DNA of 55,101 bases from Spirosoma fluviale (GTDB lineage Bacteria > Bacteroidota > Bacteroidia > Cytophagales > Cyclobacteriaceae), in the NCBI GenBank assembly GCA_945868725.1, contig CAMBMU010000008.1:1-55101 (forward strand). Reading direction: 5' to 3'. The notes beneath the pieces were generated by a model. It made no database searches and had not been told where the DNA came from. It saw nothing but the letters and a program-made list of their open reading frames with translations. The position numbers were made by a program, and so were the translations under genes. Positions 1 to 8,516 of this stretch are shown here, piece after piece (within the stretch, counting starts at the first letter, position 1; every line of letters starts with the position of its first letter).

Positions 1-211
1 ATCGAAGGGGCCTTCGAACAAGGGTAATTTGATTTCGAAACTCACGGGATATTTAATTATTTGGATTAATTTTGGGTACTCTTAGCCAAAGATATTCAAT
101 TCAGCGAAATCTTGAGGCTAGAAATTGGAAAGACTCATTTTGAATGCGATGTATTTTTCAAACAAACAGACCAGTTAAAAGTTAATCTTTCTTGACAATA
201 ACACCCTGCCG

Positions 212-2125
212 ATGCAAATTCAACCCGGTCCTTTATTAGCTCAAATCAATAGCCCTGATGATTTGAAGAATTTTTCCAAAGATTCTTTAGTTCAAGTTTG
301 TCAGGAGTTACGCCAATTTATCATCGACAATGTATCGGTGTATGGTGGGCATTTTGGAGCAAGTTTGGGGGTGGTTGAGCTTACGGTAGCACTACATTAC
401 GTGCTCAATACTCCAAAAGACCAGCTGGTTTGGGATGTAGGACATCAGGCTTACGGGCACAAAATTCTGACGGGCAGAAGGGATGATTTCCATACCAATC
501 GCGTGTATGGCGGCCTTTCTGGATTTCCAAAGCGAACAGAAAGCGAGTACGATACCTTTGGTGTGGGACATTCCAGCACTTCCATCTCCGCTGCCTTGGG
601 CATGGCGATGGCATCCAAATATACAGGAGCTCCCTTGCAGCATGTAGCGGTCATCGGCGATGGATCGCTGACTGGTGGAATGGCTTTTGAAGCCTTAAAT
701 CATGCAGGGGTGAGCGGAACCAATTTGCTAATTATCCTGAACGACAATTGCATGTCCATCGACCCCAATGTAGGGGCCTTGAAGGATTACTTGACCGATA
801 TCACTACCTCACACACCTACAACAAGGTGAAAGATGAAGTATGGAATGTGCTGGGCAAACTCAGCAAATTTGGCAGTAGTGCACAAGAAATCATATCCAA
901 AGTAGAAGGAGCAATCAAATCTGCAGTACTCAAGCAGAGCAACCTCTTTGAATCCCTCAACCTCCGCTATTTTGGTCCTGTAGATGGGCATGACGTGGAC
1001 CACTTGGTCGAAATCCTCAGAGACCTCAAAGATATTCCAGGACCCAAAATCCTCCATTGCATCACCGTAAAAGGGAAGGGCTATGGTCCAGCAGAAAGTG
1101 GCAACAAAACCACCTGGCATGCCCCTGGAACTTTTGATAAGTTGACGGGTGAGATTTACAAAAAAACGCCAACTACACCGCAAGCGCCCAAATACCAAGA
1201 TGTATTTGGACATACAATGATCGAGCTTGCTGAAAAAGATTCGCGCATCATGGGTGTGACTCCAGCAATGCCTTCGGGTTCGTCCATGAATTTGATGATG
1301 GCAGCCATGCCTGATCGGGCATTTGATGTGGGCATCGCTGAGCAGCATGCCGTAACCTTCTCTGCGGGGATGGCTACCCAAGGATTGGTACCATTCTGCA
1401 ATATCTATTCTACTTTTATGCAGCGTGCTTACGACCAAGTAGTGCACGATGTATGCCTTCAAAATCTGCCTGTAGTATTCTGTCTGGACCGAGCTGGATT
1501 TGCTGGTGCCGATGGTCCTACACACCATGGCGCTTACGATATTGCATACTTCCGTTGTGTCCCCAACTTGGTAGTTTCGGCTCCCATGAATGAGGAGGAA
1601 CTTAGAAATCTGATGTACACAGGATCTCTGCATGGGGGACCTTTCTCCATTCGCTATCCGAGAGGAAATGGAGTGATGCCCAACTGGAAAACTCCTTTTC
1701 AACGGATTCCAGTAGGTCAAGGAAGATGCATCAAAACAGGGGAAGGGGTGGCAATCTTGACCCTAGGACATATTGGCAACTATGCTGTGGAGGCTTGCGG
1801 ATCCTTGGAGAAAGAAGGCCTAAATCCTGCACATTACGACATGCGATTTGTGAAGCCTCTGGATGAAAAACTTTTGCATGAAATTTTTGCCAACTTCAAG
1901 AAAGTAATCACGGTAGAAGATGGCTGCTTGATGGGAGGATTTGGCTCTGCAGTCCTAGAATGGATGGTAGATCAGGGCTACCAAGCTCAGGTAAAGCGTC
2001 TCGGAATTCCAGATGGCATAATCGAGCATGGAGAGCAACTGGAACTGCACCGCGACTGTGGCTTTGACCCGGAAGGGATCGCCAAGGCAGTAAAGGCCTT
2101 CGCTGAGCAGGAACAAACTGCTTAA
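212..2125 (+). CDS. dxs: 1-deoxy-D-xylulose-5-phosphate synthase
   Basis: 637-aa ORF; transketolase-like motifs (GDGSLTGGMAFEALNHAG, DRAGFAGADGPTHHGAYD, GIAEQHAVTFSAGMA). Confidence 0.97.
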   Translation: MQIQPGPLLAQINSPDDLKNFSKDSLVQVCQELRQFIIDNVSVYGGHFGASLGVVELTVALHYVLNTPKDQLVWDVGHQAYGHKILTGRRDDFHTNRVYGGLSGFPKRTESEYDTFGVGHSSTSISAALGMAMASKYTGAPLQHVAVIGDGSLTGGMAFEALNHAGVSGTNLLIILNDNCMSIDPNVGALKDYLTDITTSHTYNKVKDEVWNVLGKLSKFGSSAQEIISKVEGAIKSAVLKQSNLFESLNLRYFGPVDGHDVDHLVEILRDLKDIPGPKILHCITVKGKGYGPAESGNKTTWHAPGTFDKLTGEIYKKTPTTPQAPKYQDVFGHTMIELAEKDSRIMGVTPAMPSGSSMNLMMAAMPDRAFDVGIAEQHAVTFSAGMATQGLVPFCNIYSTFMQRAYDQVVHDVCLQNLPVVFCLDRAGFAGADGPTHHGAYDIAYFRCVPNLVVSAPMNEEELRNLMYTGSLHGGPFSIRYPRGNGVMPNWKTPFQRIPVGQGRCIKTGEGVAILTLGHIGNYAVEACGSLEKEGLNPAHYDMRFVKPLDEKLLHEIFANFKKVITVEDGCLMGGFGSAVLEWMVDQGYQAQVKRLGIPDGIIEHGEQLELHRDCGFDPEGIAKAVKAFAEQEQTA

Positions 2126-2138
2126 ATTCAGCCCAATC

Positions 2139-2903
2139 ATGTTGCATTTTTTTGAAAAAGGACAAGGCCCAGTGCTCCTGTTCCTTCATGGTTTTTGCGA
2201 ATCCGGAGAGATGTGGCGACACTTTGCCGACTCCTTGTCTACTCAGTACCGTGTACTCTGTCCGGACTTACCTGGATTTGGGTCTTCCCAAATTACCAAA
2301 CCAATCACTTGCCTCGAAGATATCGCCGAGCAGGTGGAGGAATGGATGGATGCCCTTCAGATTCAAAACCCCATCGTAATGGGACATTCTTTAGGCGGAT
2401 ATGTGGCCTTGGCCTTACTCGAGCGCATGGGCAACCGCATTCAAGCCATTGGACTGCTTCATTCCACCGCCTATGCAGATGACTTGGAAAAAAAGCAGAT
2501 GCGTAACCGTACCCTTACCTTTTTGAAAAAACACGGGCCTGCCAAATTTGTCACCTCCTTTGTTCCTCAATTATTTCTTGAGCATCGCCGGATCGAGCTG
2601 GCTGAAGAGTTGGCACGCGCCATTGAAGATGGAAAGCGCTCTAGCTTGGAAGGCTTACTTGCCTACACCATTGCCATGCGGGATCGTGTAGACCGATTGG
2701 CAGTACTCCAACAGTTTGCAGGCCCGAAGCTGCTCCTAGCGGGTACCCTAGATACGGCAGTCAAAATTGAATCGAGCCGTGCTCAGCAAAGTGCCTTTAC
2801 ACACTACATCGAACTCGAAGGTGTAGGACACCTGGGAATGGTGGAGGAAAAAGAAAAGGCCTTGGAAGTAGTCCAGAACTTTGTTCGCGAAGTGATTAAG
2901 TAG
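2139..2903 (+). CDS. alpha/beta hydrolase
   Basis: 254-aa ORF; LLFLHGFCESGEMW oxyanion motif, GHSLGGYVAL nucleophile elbow, C-terminal GVGHLGMVE. Confidence 0.9.
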   Translation: MLHFFEKGQGPVLLFLHGFCESGEMWRHFADSLSTQYRVLCPDLPGFGSSQITKPITCLEDIAEQVEEWMDALQIQNPIVMGHSLGGYVALALLERMGNRIQAIGLLHSTAYADDLEKKQMRNRTLTFLKKHGPAKFVTSFVPQLFLEHRRIELAEELARAIEDGKRSSLEGLLAYTIAMRDRVDRLAVLQQFAGPKLLLAGTLDTAVKIESSRAQQSAFTHYIELEGVGHLGMVEEKEKALEVVQNFVREVIK

Positions 2904-3384
2904 TCCTGGTTTTTTCGAGCATGCCCACCAAGGCCTCCAAGTAGCGCTGGTCTACGTCATCAAAATCATCCAACCGATCACTATCCACATCCAAGACAAG
3001 GAAAACCTCACCGTCCTGGAATGCTGGCACGACAATCTCTGATTTGGAAGCGGAGCTGCAGGCAATGTGTCCAGGAAAAGTCTCCACATCGGGCACCAAC
3101 TGCGTTTTCTTTTCTTTCCAAGCTGTCCCACAGACGCCCCGCCCGTAGGCAATACGCGTGCAGGCAATGGGGCCTTGAAAGGGGCCGAGCACCAACTCCT
3201 GTCCTTGAACCACATAAAATCCCACCCAAAAAAAGCCAAAGGCTTCCCGAAGGGCAGCAGCGATATTGGCCAGGTTGGCTACCAAATCTTGCTCACCAGA
3301 GATCAATGCCTCCACTTGAGGGAGGAGTGCCTGGTAAATTTCTTCTTTGCTTCCCGCTTGAGGAAGGAATAAGGTTTCAGCCAT
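2896..3384 (-). CDS. GAF domain protein, free-methionine-R-sulfoxide reductase-like
   Basis: 162-aa ORF; FFWVGFYVVQGQELVLGPFQGPIACTRIAYGRGVCGTAW and HIACSSASKSEIVVP are fRMsr-type motifs with conserved Cys. Confidence 0.88.
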   Translation of the reverse strand: MAETLFLPQAGSKEEIYQALLPQVEALISGEQDLVANLANIAAALREAFGFFWVGFYVVQGQELVLGPFQGPIACTRIAYGRGVCGTAWKEKKTQLVPDVETFPGHIACSSASKSEIVVPAFQDGEVFLVLDVDSDRLDDFDDVDQRYLEALVGMLEKTRTT

Positions 3385-4399
3385 GGTAATAGAGGTCTAG
3401 TTGATCTTCGCCTACCGCATAGGACTCGGCAGGGACTTGAGTGAATGTGGGCGCAGCAATTCCATGCTCAAAAGTAATGGGGGAAGTAAATACACGGGCT
3501 TCGTCCCATAGTCCTGCTGCTAAAAACTGCTGTAAAACATGGCCGCCTCCTTCAATCAGTACGCTTTGAATGTTTCGGGCCTGCAAGTCGGCCAGTAGGG
3601 CTTCAAGGAAATTTTCTTCTGATAGTTTGATCCTTTCCAAGTTGGGAAGGGTTTCGTTTTTTACGGTATTGTAACAAAGCGTGGGGATCTGCTGGTCAAA
3701 TAGGTTCAGGTCAGCAGGAAGTTCCAACCGAGAATCCAGCACCACCCGAATCGGGTCGCTTCCGCTCCAGTCACGCACATTGAGGCGAGGGTTGTCATGG
3801 AGAGCGGTATTTTTTCCAACGAGAATTGCCTGCTCCTCTGCCCGCCATTGGTGCACCAATTGCCTGCTTTGGGTACCGCTGATCCATTTGGAGTCAAAAT
3901 TCTCTCGCGCCAAAAAGCCATCCTGAGTTTGAGCCCACTTGAGGATGAGGTAGGGTCGGTGTTTTTCCTGCTGACAAAAAAAACGCCTGTTTTGCCATCT
4001 TGCTTCTTGCTCTAGCAGGCCGACGGTAACCTCGATCCCAGCATCTTGCAAGAGTTGTACGCCCTTTCCAGCCACGAGCGGGTTGGGATCTAAGGTGGCT
4101 ACCTGAACCGACTTTATTCCTTTTTCAATTAATAAATTGGCACAGGGGGGAGTTTTTCCCCAATGGGAACAAGGCTCCAAGCTGATATAGGCCGTCGCAT
4201 CTGGGAGTAACTTGGGGTCTGTGACAGAGGCGATTGCATTGACTTCTGCATGTGGCCCTCCATACTGTTGATGGTATCCTTCCCCAATGATTTTTCCATC
4301 ATGCACGAGTACACATCCGACCAAGGGATTGGGACCTACGGTTCCTTTTCCTCGTTCGGCGAGCTCCAATGCACGTTGCATGAAAATTCTGGGATTCAT
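3377..4399 (-). CDS. ribD: bifunctional diaminohydroxyphosphoribosylaminopyrimidine deaminase/reductase
   Basis: 340-aa ORF; deaminase motif GGPHAEVNAI...LEPCSHWGKTPPCA and C-terminal RibD reductase domain. Confidence 0.95.
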   Translation of the reverse strand: MNPRIFMQRALELAERGKGTVGPNPLVGCVLVHDGKIIGEGYHQQYGGPHAEVNAIASVTDPKLLPDATAYISLEPCSHWGKTPPCANLLIEKGIKSVQVATLDPNPLVAGKGVQLLQDAGIEVTVGLLEQEARWQNRRFFCQQEKHRPYLILKWAQTQDGFLARENFDSKWISGTQSRQLVHQWRAEEQAILVGKNTALHDNPRLNVRDWSGSDPIRVVLDSRLELPADLNLFDQQIPTLCYNTVKNETLPNLERIKLSEENFLEALLADLQARNIQSVLIEGGGHVLQQFLAAGLWDEARVFTSPITFEHGIAAPTFTQVPAESYAVGEDQLDLYYHG

Positions 4400-4483
4400 G
4401 GTTCCAAATTTAGATCAATTCTTGTCATTCCTCGCAATTACCGGTTCAGCTTGCCCAATTAGGAAAGTAAAACCAAAATATTC

Positions 4484-4889
4484 TGATTATCCGCTTTTTC
4501 ACCACTAACCAAAGAAAATTAGGTTTGAAGTTCAATTCAATGAGCTGTGGATTGAGGTCTATCGTGCGTTGGCCTTTTTCTCACGCAGATCTAACCAGAA
4601 AAAACCCGCTGATTTTTTTCAGATTGAATAGGTTGGTGATCTAACAAGTAGATGTTTGAAGTTCAATTCAATAAGCCGTGGACCGTGGTCTGTTGACAGT
4701 CGACCGTCTACGGTCCACAGCCCATTGAATCGAACTTCAAGCCTTATTATCTTTAGTTAGCACTAAAGCAATTTTATTCAGTAACCACCCACTTTATCCC
4801 TAAAACCAACTGGCTGTCGACCGTGGACTGTTAGCCGTTGACAAATTTAAATAGGCATGTTGAGCCACTGGCATCATTGCGGATAATCA
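4484..4889 (+). repeat. Interspersed MITE-like element, copy 1 (long/composite, about 406 bp)
   Basis: Starts TGATTATCCGC (4484-4494) and ends GCGGATAATCA (4879-4889), exact inverted repeats; flanked by AAAATATT at 4475-4482 and 4893-4900; no ORF; shares arms with copies at 4902, 9489 and 32390. Confidence 0.8.
4656..4740. repeat. Large imperfect inverted repeat (31-nt arms, 23-nt loop) nested in element copy 1
   Basis: Left arm 4656-4686 TTGAAGTTCAATTCAATAAGCCGTGGACCGT; reverse complement of right arm 4710-4740 is TTGAAGTTCGATTCAATGGGCTGTGGACCGT (27/31 identical). Confidence 0.9.
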
Positions 4890-4901
4890 AATAAAATATT
4901 C

Positions 4902-5038
4902 TGATTATCTGCTTTTTCACCACTAACGGGAGAAAAAAAGGTTTGAGGTTCAATAAGATGAGCTGTCGACCGTGGACTGTTAGCCGTTGACAAATTTAAA
5001 TAGGCATGTTGAGCCACTGGCATCATTGCGGATAATCA
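4902..5038 (+). repeat. Interspersed MITE-like element, copy 2 (137 bp), tandem with copy 1
   Basis: Starts TGATTATCTGC, ends GCGGATAATCA (5028-5038); followed by AAAATATT (5042-5049); 88-bp perfect direct repeat with copy 1 (4813-4900 = 4962-5049). Confidence 0.85.
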
Positions 5039-5105
5039 AATAAAATATTTACGCCTTGCTGGAGGATTCTTTGTGGCAAGGGCATGAAATTTCTAACGCT
5101 AACTG

Positions 5106-5113
5106 TACTTTTG
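5106..5113 (+). promoter_or_regulatory. Bacteroidota -7 type promoter element for dgt
   Basis: TACTTTTG matches TAnnTTTG, immediately before ATGATG at 5117/5120; no clear -33 box found. Confidence 0.5.
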
Positions 5114-5116
5114 TGT

Positions 5117-6463
5117 ATGATGAATTGGGAGAACTTACTCGCCTTTGGGCGTTTTGGAGAACAAGGGAAAACGACTGGATCTGACTCGGCACGATCTGAG
5201 TTTGAAGTGGACTACGACCGGATTATTTTTTCAGCTCCCTTTCGAAATTTACAGGATAAAACCCAGGTTTTTCCCCTTCCAGAACAAGCTTTTGTACATA
5301 CTCGATTGACACATAGTCTGGAAGTGTCTTCTGTGGGCCGCTCCTTAGGCAAGGCAGCAGGAGAAATTTTACTTGAGAAATACCCCAAACTTGCTTCCAA
5401 AGGAGTCACAGCGGCAGGGATTGGATCTATTGTGGCAGCGGCGGCGCTGACGCATGATATTGGGAATCCACCTTTTGGGCATGCGGGCGAGGAGGCAATC
5501 TCTGATTTCTTCAGACTGCACCCTGCCGGAAAGGCTTGGATGCAGCATGTACGCGGGGATCAGTGGGCGGACCTTACCAATTTTGAAGGCAACGCACAAG
5601 GGTTCCGCATGCTGGTATCGAAGCAATACGGGTTAAAGTTGACCTATGCCACCTTGGCTGCATTCACGAAATATCCTCGTCCTAGCCTCATTGCACAGCG
5701 GGATATCGCCCGAAAGAGTCAAAAAAAGTATGGCTTTTTTATCAACCAGCTCCAAGATTTTGAGCAGATGGCTCAGGAATTGGGGCTTGAAAAAGTGGGA
5801 GCTGATTGCTGGGCTCGTCATCCCCTTGCCTTCTTGGTGGAGGCAGCAGATGACATCTGTTACAGCATCATTGACCTGGAGGACGGCTGTACGCTTGGTC
5901 TAATTTCTTTTGAGGATACTTTAGCCCTCCTAAAGCCCATTTTGGGAACTATATTTGATCGAGAAAAACTAAAAAATCGGACCCAAACTCAAAATCTTGG
6001 AGCGCTCCGAGCCTTGGTCATTGGTCAGCTGATTCGAGAAAGTGTGGAGGCCTTTGCTACCTACGAAGAAGGCATGCGCAAAGGAAATTTTGATAAAGCA
6101 TTGACGGATATGATTCCCTCTGCCAAGGCATTGGCAGAAATTTCCCAGCGCTCGGTTCGTCAAATCTACCGTTCCCAGGTGGTGTTAGAAAAAGAGGCAA
6201 TCGGCTTTCAGGTGTTGGATGGCTTGTTATCGGCATTTAGCCAAGCGCTTTACCACCATTGCTATGCAGCCGAACTTTCCTCAGGGCAGGACAAAAGTTT
6301 GCTTCGTCTCCTTCCAGAGGACTTTCCGCTAAAAGGCTTTGGGACCGAATCGAACGCGTATCCATTGCTTCGCGCGCTGGTAGATTTTATCTCAGGTATG
6401 ACGGACAAGTATGCGCTCAACCTCTACCGAAGGGTAAAGGGGATTTCATTTCCAGGAACCTGA
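5117..6463 (+). CDS. dgt: Deoxyguanosinetriphosphate triphosphohydrolase-like protein
   Basis: HD-domain dGTPase motifs (QVFPLPEQAFVHTRLTHSLEVSSVGRSLG, LTHDIGNPPFGHAGE). ORF opens at 5084, but homologue-like N-terminus (MNWENLL) and promoter position favour 5117/5120. Confidence 0.92.
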   Translation: MMNWENLLAFGRFGEQGKTTGSDSARSEFEVDYDRIIFSAPFRNLQDKTQVFPLPEQAFVHTRLTHSLEVSSVGRSLGKAAGEILLEKYPKLASKGVTAAGIGSIVAAAALTHDIGNPPFGHAGEEAISDFFRLHPAGKAWMQHVRGDQWADLTNFEGNAQGFRMLVSKQYGLKLTYATLAAFTKYPRPSLIAQRDIARKSQKKYGFFINQLQDFEQMAQELGLEKVGADCWARHPLAFLVEAADDICYSIIDLEDGCTLGLISFEDTLALLKPILGTIFDREKLKNRTQTQNLGALRALVIGQLIRESVEAFATYEEGMRKGNFDKALTDMIPSAKALAEISQRSVRQIYRSQVVLEKEAIGFQVLDGLLSAFSQALYHHCYAAELSSGQDKSLLRLLPEDFPLKGFGTESNAYPLLRALVDFISGMTDKYALNLYRRVKGISFPGT

Positions 6464-6485
6464 TTGGGTTTATCCGAAAAGTAAA

Positions 6486-7754
6486 TTACTGCCCTTCTTC
6501 CCAGGAATCACCCCAATCCACCACCTGATCCTCCAAGTAATGGGGATACAATTTGCGGTGTTGTTTTTTCACTTCCTGAACGAGTGTTTCACGAAATCCT
6601 TCCACATTATCTCCCAAGGAGGCAGACATAAATACGGGAGTAATTCCATTTTTCTTTTCGAAGGCTTCTGAGAGTGCCTTGAAATCTAGGTAACGGTTTT
6701 CTTGAAGCTCGTGCTCACTGACCTGCAAGATCTCCTCTTCGGAAGGCATCTGCTGCACTAGATCTACCTTATTGAATACGAGTAAGATTGGCTTATCTCC
6801 TGCTTTAATTTCTTGGAGGGTATGTGTGACTACCTCGATATGATCCTCAAAGGCATGGTGAGATAGATCCACCACATGCACCAAGAGGTCTGCTTCTCGG
6901 ATTTCATCGAGGGTAGATTTGAAAGATTCGATGAGGTGAGTGGGTAGTTTACGGATAAAGCCTACGGTATCGGACAGCAGGAAGGGGATGTTTTCTAGGA
7001 CCACCTTCCGTACTGTAGCATCTACCGTTGCAAAAAGTTTGTTTTCGGCAAGGATATCTGTTTTGGTGATCAGGTTCATCAAGGTGGACTTACCCACATT
7101 CGTGTAGCCGACCAAGGTTACGCGCACAATTCCTTTTCTGCTTTTGCGTTGGGTAAGGCCTTGTTTTTCTATTTCTTCCAACTTATCCTTAAGCAAGGAT
7201 ATTTTAGTGCGAATGTCCCGTTTGTCGGTTTCAATTTCCTTTTCCCCTGATCCCCCACGTGTACCAGTAGCCCCTCGTTGCCGTTCCAAGTGGGTCCACA
7301 TGCGGGTCAATCGGGGCAAGAGGTATTGGAATCGGGCCAGCTCCACCTGCGTTTTGGCTTGTGCAGACTGAGCCCGCTGCAGGAAGATGTCTAGAATAAG
7401 TAAGGAGCGGTCGTAGATTTTGACTTTTATTTCGTCCTCCAAATTGCGCATTTGGGAGGGGCTCAAGTCATCGTCAAAGATGACCATGTCCACTCCAAAG
7501 TGCTCTACATAAGTTTGGATTTCCTCCAGCTTCCCTTTCCCCACAAAGGTGCGGATGTCCGGCTTTTCCATTTTTTGTTTGAAGCGGTACACGGCCTTGG
7601 CTCCAAGGGTCTCGGTCAAGAAGGCCAGTTCATCCAAATGCTCCTCTACCTCTAGGTCGGGTTGGTGTTGCCGCACCAAAGAAACCAGCACGGCAGTTTC
7701 CTGACGGGGAGCAGTATCGTGTAGTTTTTGGAGTTTGCGTGAAAATTTACTCAT
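6486..7754 (-). CDS. hflX: GTPase HflX
   Basis: 422-aa ORF; VTLVGYTNVGKSTLMN, DTVGFIRKLPTHLIESFKSTLDE, GGSGEKEIETDKR. Confidence 0.96.
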   Translation of the reverse strand: MSKFSRKLQKLHDTAPRQETAVLVSLVRQHQPDLEVEEHLDELAFLTETLGAKAVYRFKQKMEKPDIRTFVGKGKLEEIQTYVEHFGVDMVIFDDDLSPSQMRNLEDEIKVKIYDRSLLILDIFLQRAQSAQAKTQVELARFQYLLPRLTRMWTHLERQRGATGTRGGSGEKEIETDKRDIRTKISLLKDKLEEIEKQGLTQRKSRKGIVRVTLVGYTNVGKSTLMNLITKTDILAENKLFATVDATVRKVVLENIPFLLSDTVGFIRKLPTHLIESFKSTLDEIREADLLVHVVDLSHHAFEDHIEVVTHTLQEIKAGDKPILLVFNKVDLVQQMPSEEEILQVSEHELQENRYLDFKALSEAFEKKNGITPVFMSASLGDNVEGFRETLVQEVKKQHRKLYPHYLEDQVVDWGDSWEEGQ

Positions 7755-7925
7755 GGACTAGAAATCAGCTAAAAGATGGGAGGGGGCTTTGCCTAAAGGA
7801 ACAAGCTTTAAAAGCTTGCTTGAGGGATTACCTCCCCAAATTTGAGCATAATTCCTTAGATTAGATTAGGATACTCTCTTGTGGAGTGGTTATTTTGCTG
7901 TTGAAAGCAAAAATTAACCGCCCCA

Positions 7926-8480
7926 ATGGCAGAAATAAAGCAAACTTCCCTACCGGGTGTACTCGAGATTTTTCCACGCGTTTTCCCAGATAGTAGGGGT
8001 TATTTTTTTGAATCCTTTCGCCAAGATTGGTTGGACAAAATGGGCGTTCATGAATCCTGGGTTCAAGACAACCAGTCTTTTTCTCAAAAAGGGACTGTCA
8101 GAGGGATCCATTTCCAGCGTGGTGCACATGCGCAGGGCAAGTTGGTGCGGGTCATTGCTGGAAAAGTGCTGGACGTAGCTGTGGATTTGAGAAAGGGATC
8201 GCCCACTTTTGGACAGGTCTATTCGACAATTTTGGATACCGAGAAAAACAATCTCCTCTATATTCCTGCAGGTTTTGGGCATGGATTTTCGGTCTTGGAA
8301 GATGCTGTATTTGTGTACAAGTGCTCCAATTATTACCACAAGGATTCCGAAGGAGGAGTACTTTGGTCTGATCCTACCCTGGGCATTGATTGGCAGGTGT
8401 CCGAACCAATTGTATCCGAAAAAGACCAGATCCTACCTCCACTGGCAGCATTTGTTGAAGCGTTTCAAGGAGGGTTATAA
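7926..8480 (+). CDS. rfbC: dTDP-4-dehydrorhamnose 3,5-epimerase
   Basis: 184-aa ORF; DSRGYFFESFRQD, VRGIHFQ, YIPAGFGHGFSVL. Confidence 0.94.
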   Translation: MAEIKQTSLPGVLEIFPRVFPDSRGYFFESFRQDWLDKMGVHESWVQDNQSFSQKGTVRGIHFQRGAHAQGKLVRVIAGKVLDVAVDLRKGSPTFGQVYSTILDTEKNNLLYIPAGFGHGFSVLEDAVFVYKCSNYYHKDSEGGVLWSDPTLGIDWQVSEPIVSEKDQILPPLAAFVEAFQGGL

Positions 8481-8516
8481 ATTCGTAAGACTTAACTAGG
8501 TCTAGAGAAACTGACA

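Noticed and set aside
1-27. Frame-1 codons IEGAFEQG* and a TCGAAGG-GG-CCTTCGA palindrome at the left edge
   Set aside because: Could be the C-terminus of an upstream gene, but too short to identify; the palindrome is at the window edge and not interpretable.
809-1720. 303-aa minus-strand ORF antisense to dxs
   Set aside because: Lies within the clearly coding dxs gene on the opposite strand; translation shows no recognisable domain. Shadow ORF.
7802-7818. CAAGCTTTAAAAGCTTG palindrome upstream of hflX/rfbC
   Set aside because: AT-rich short palindrome without U-tract or conserved context; insufficient to call a terminator or operator.
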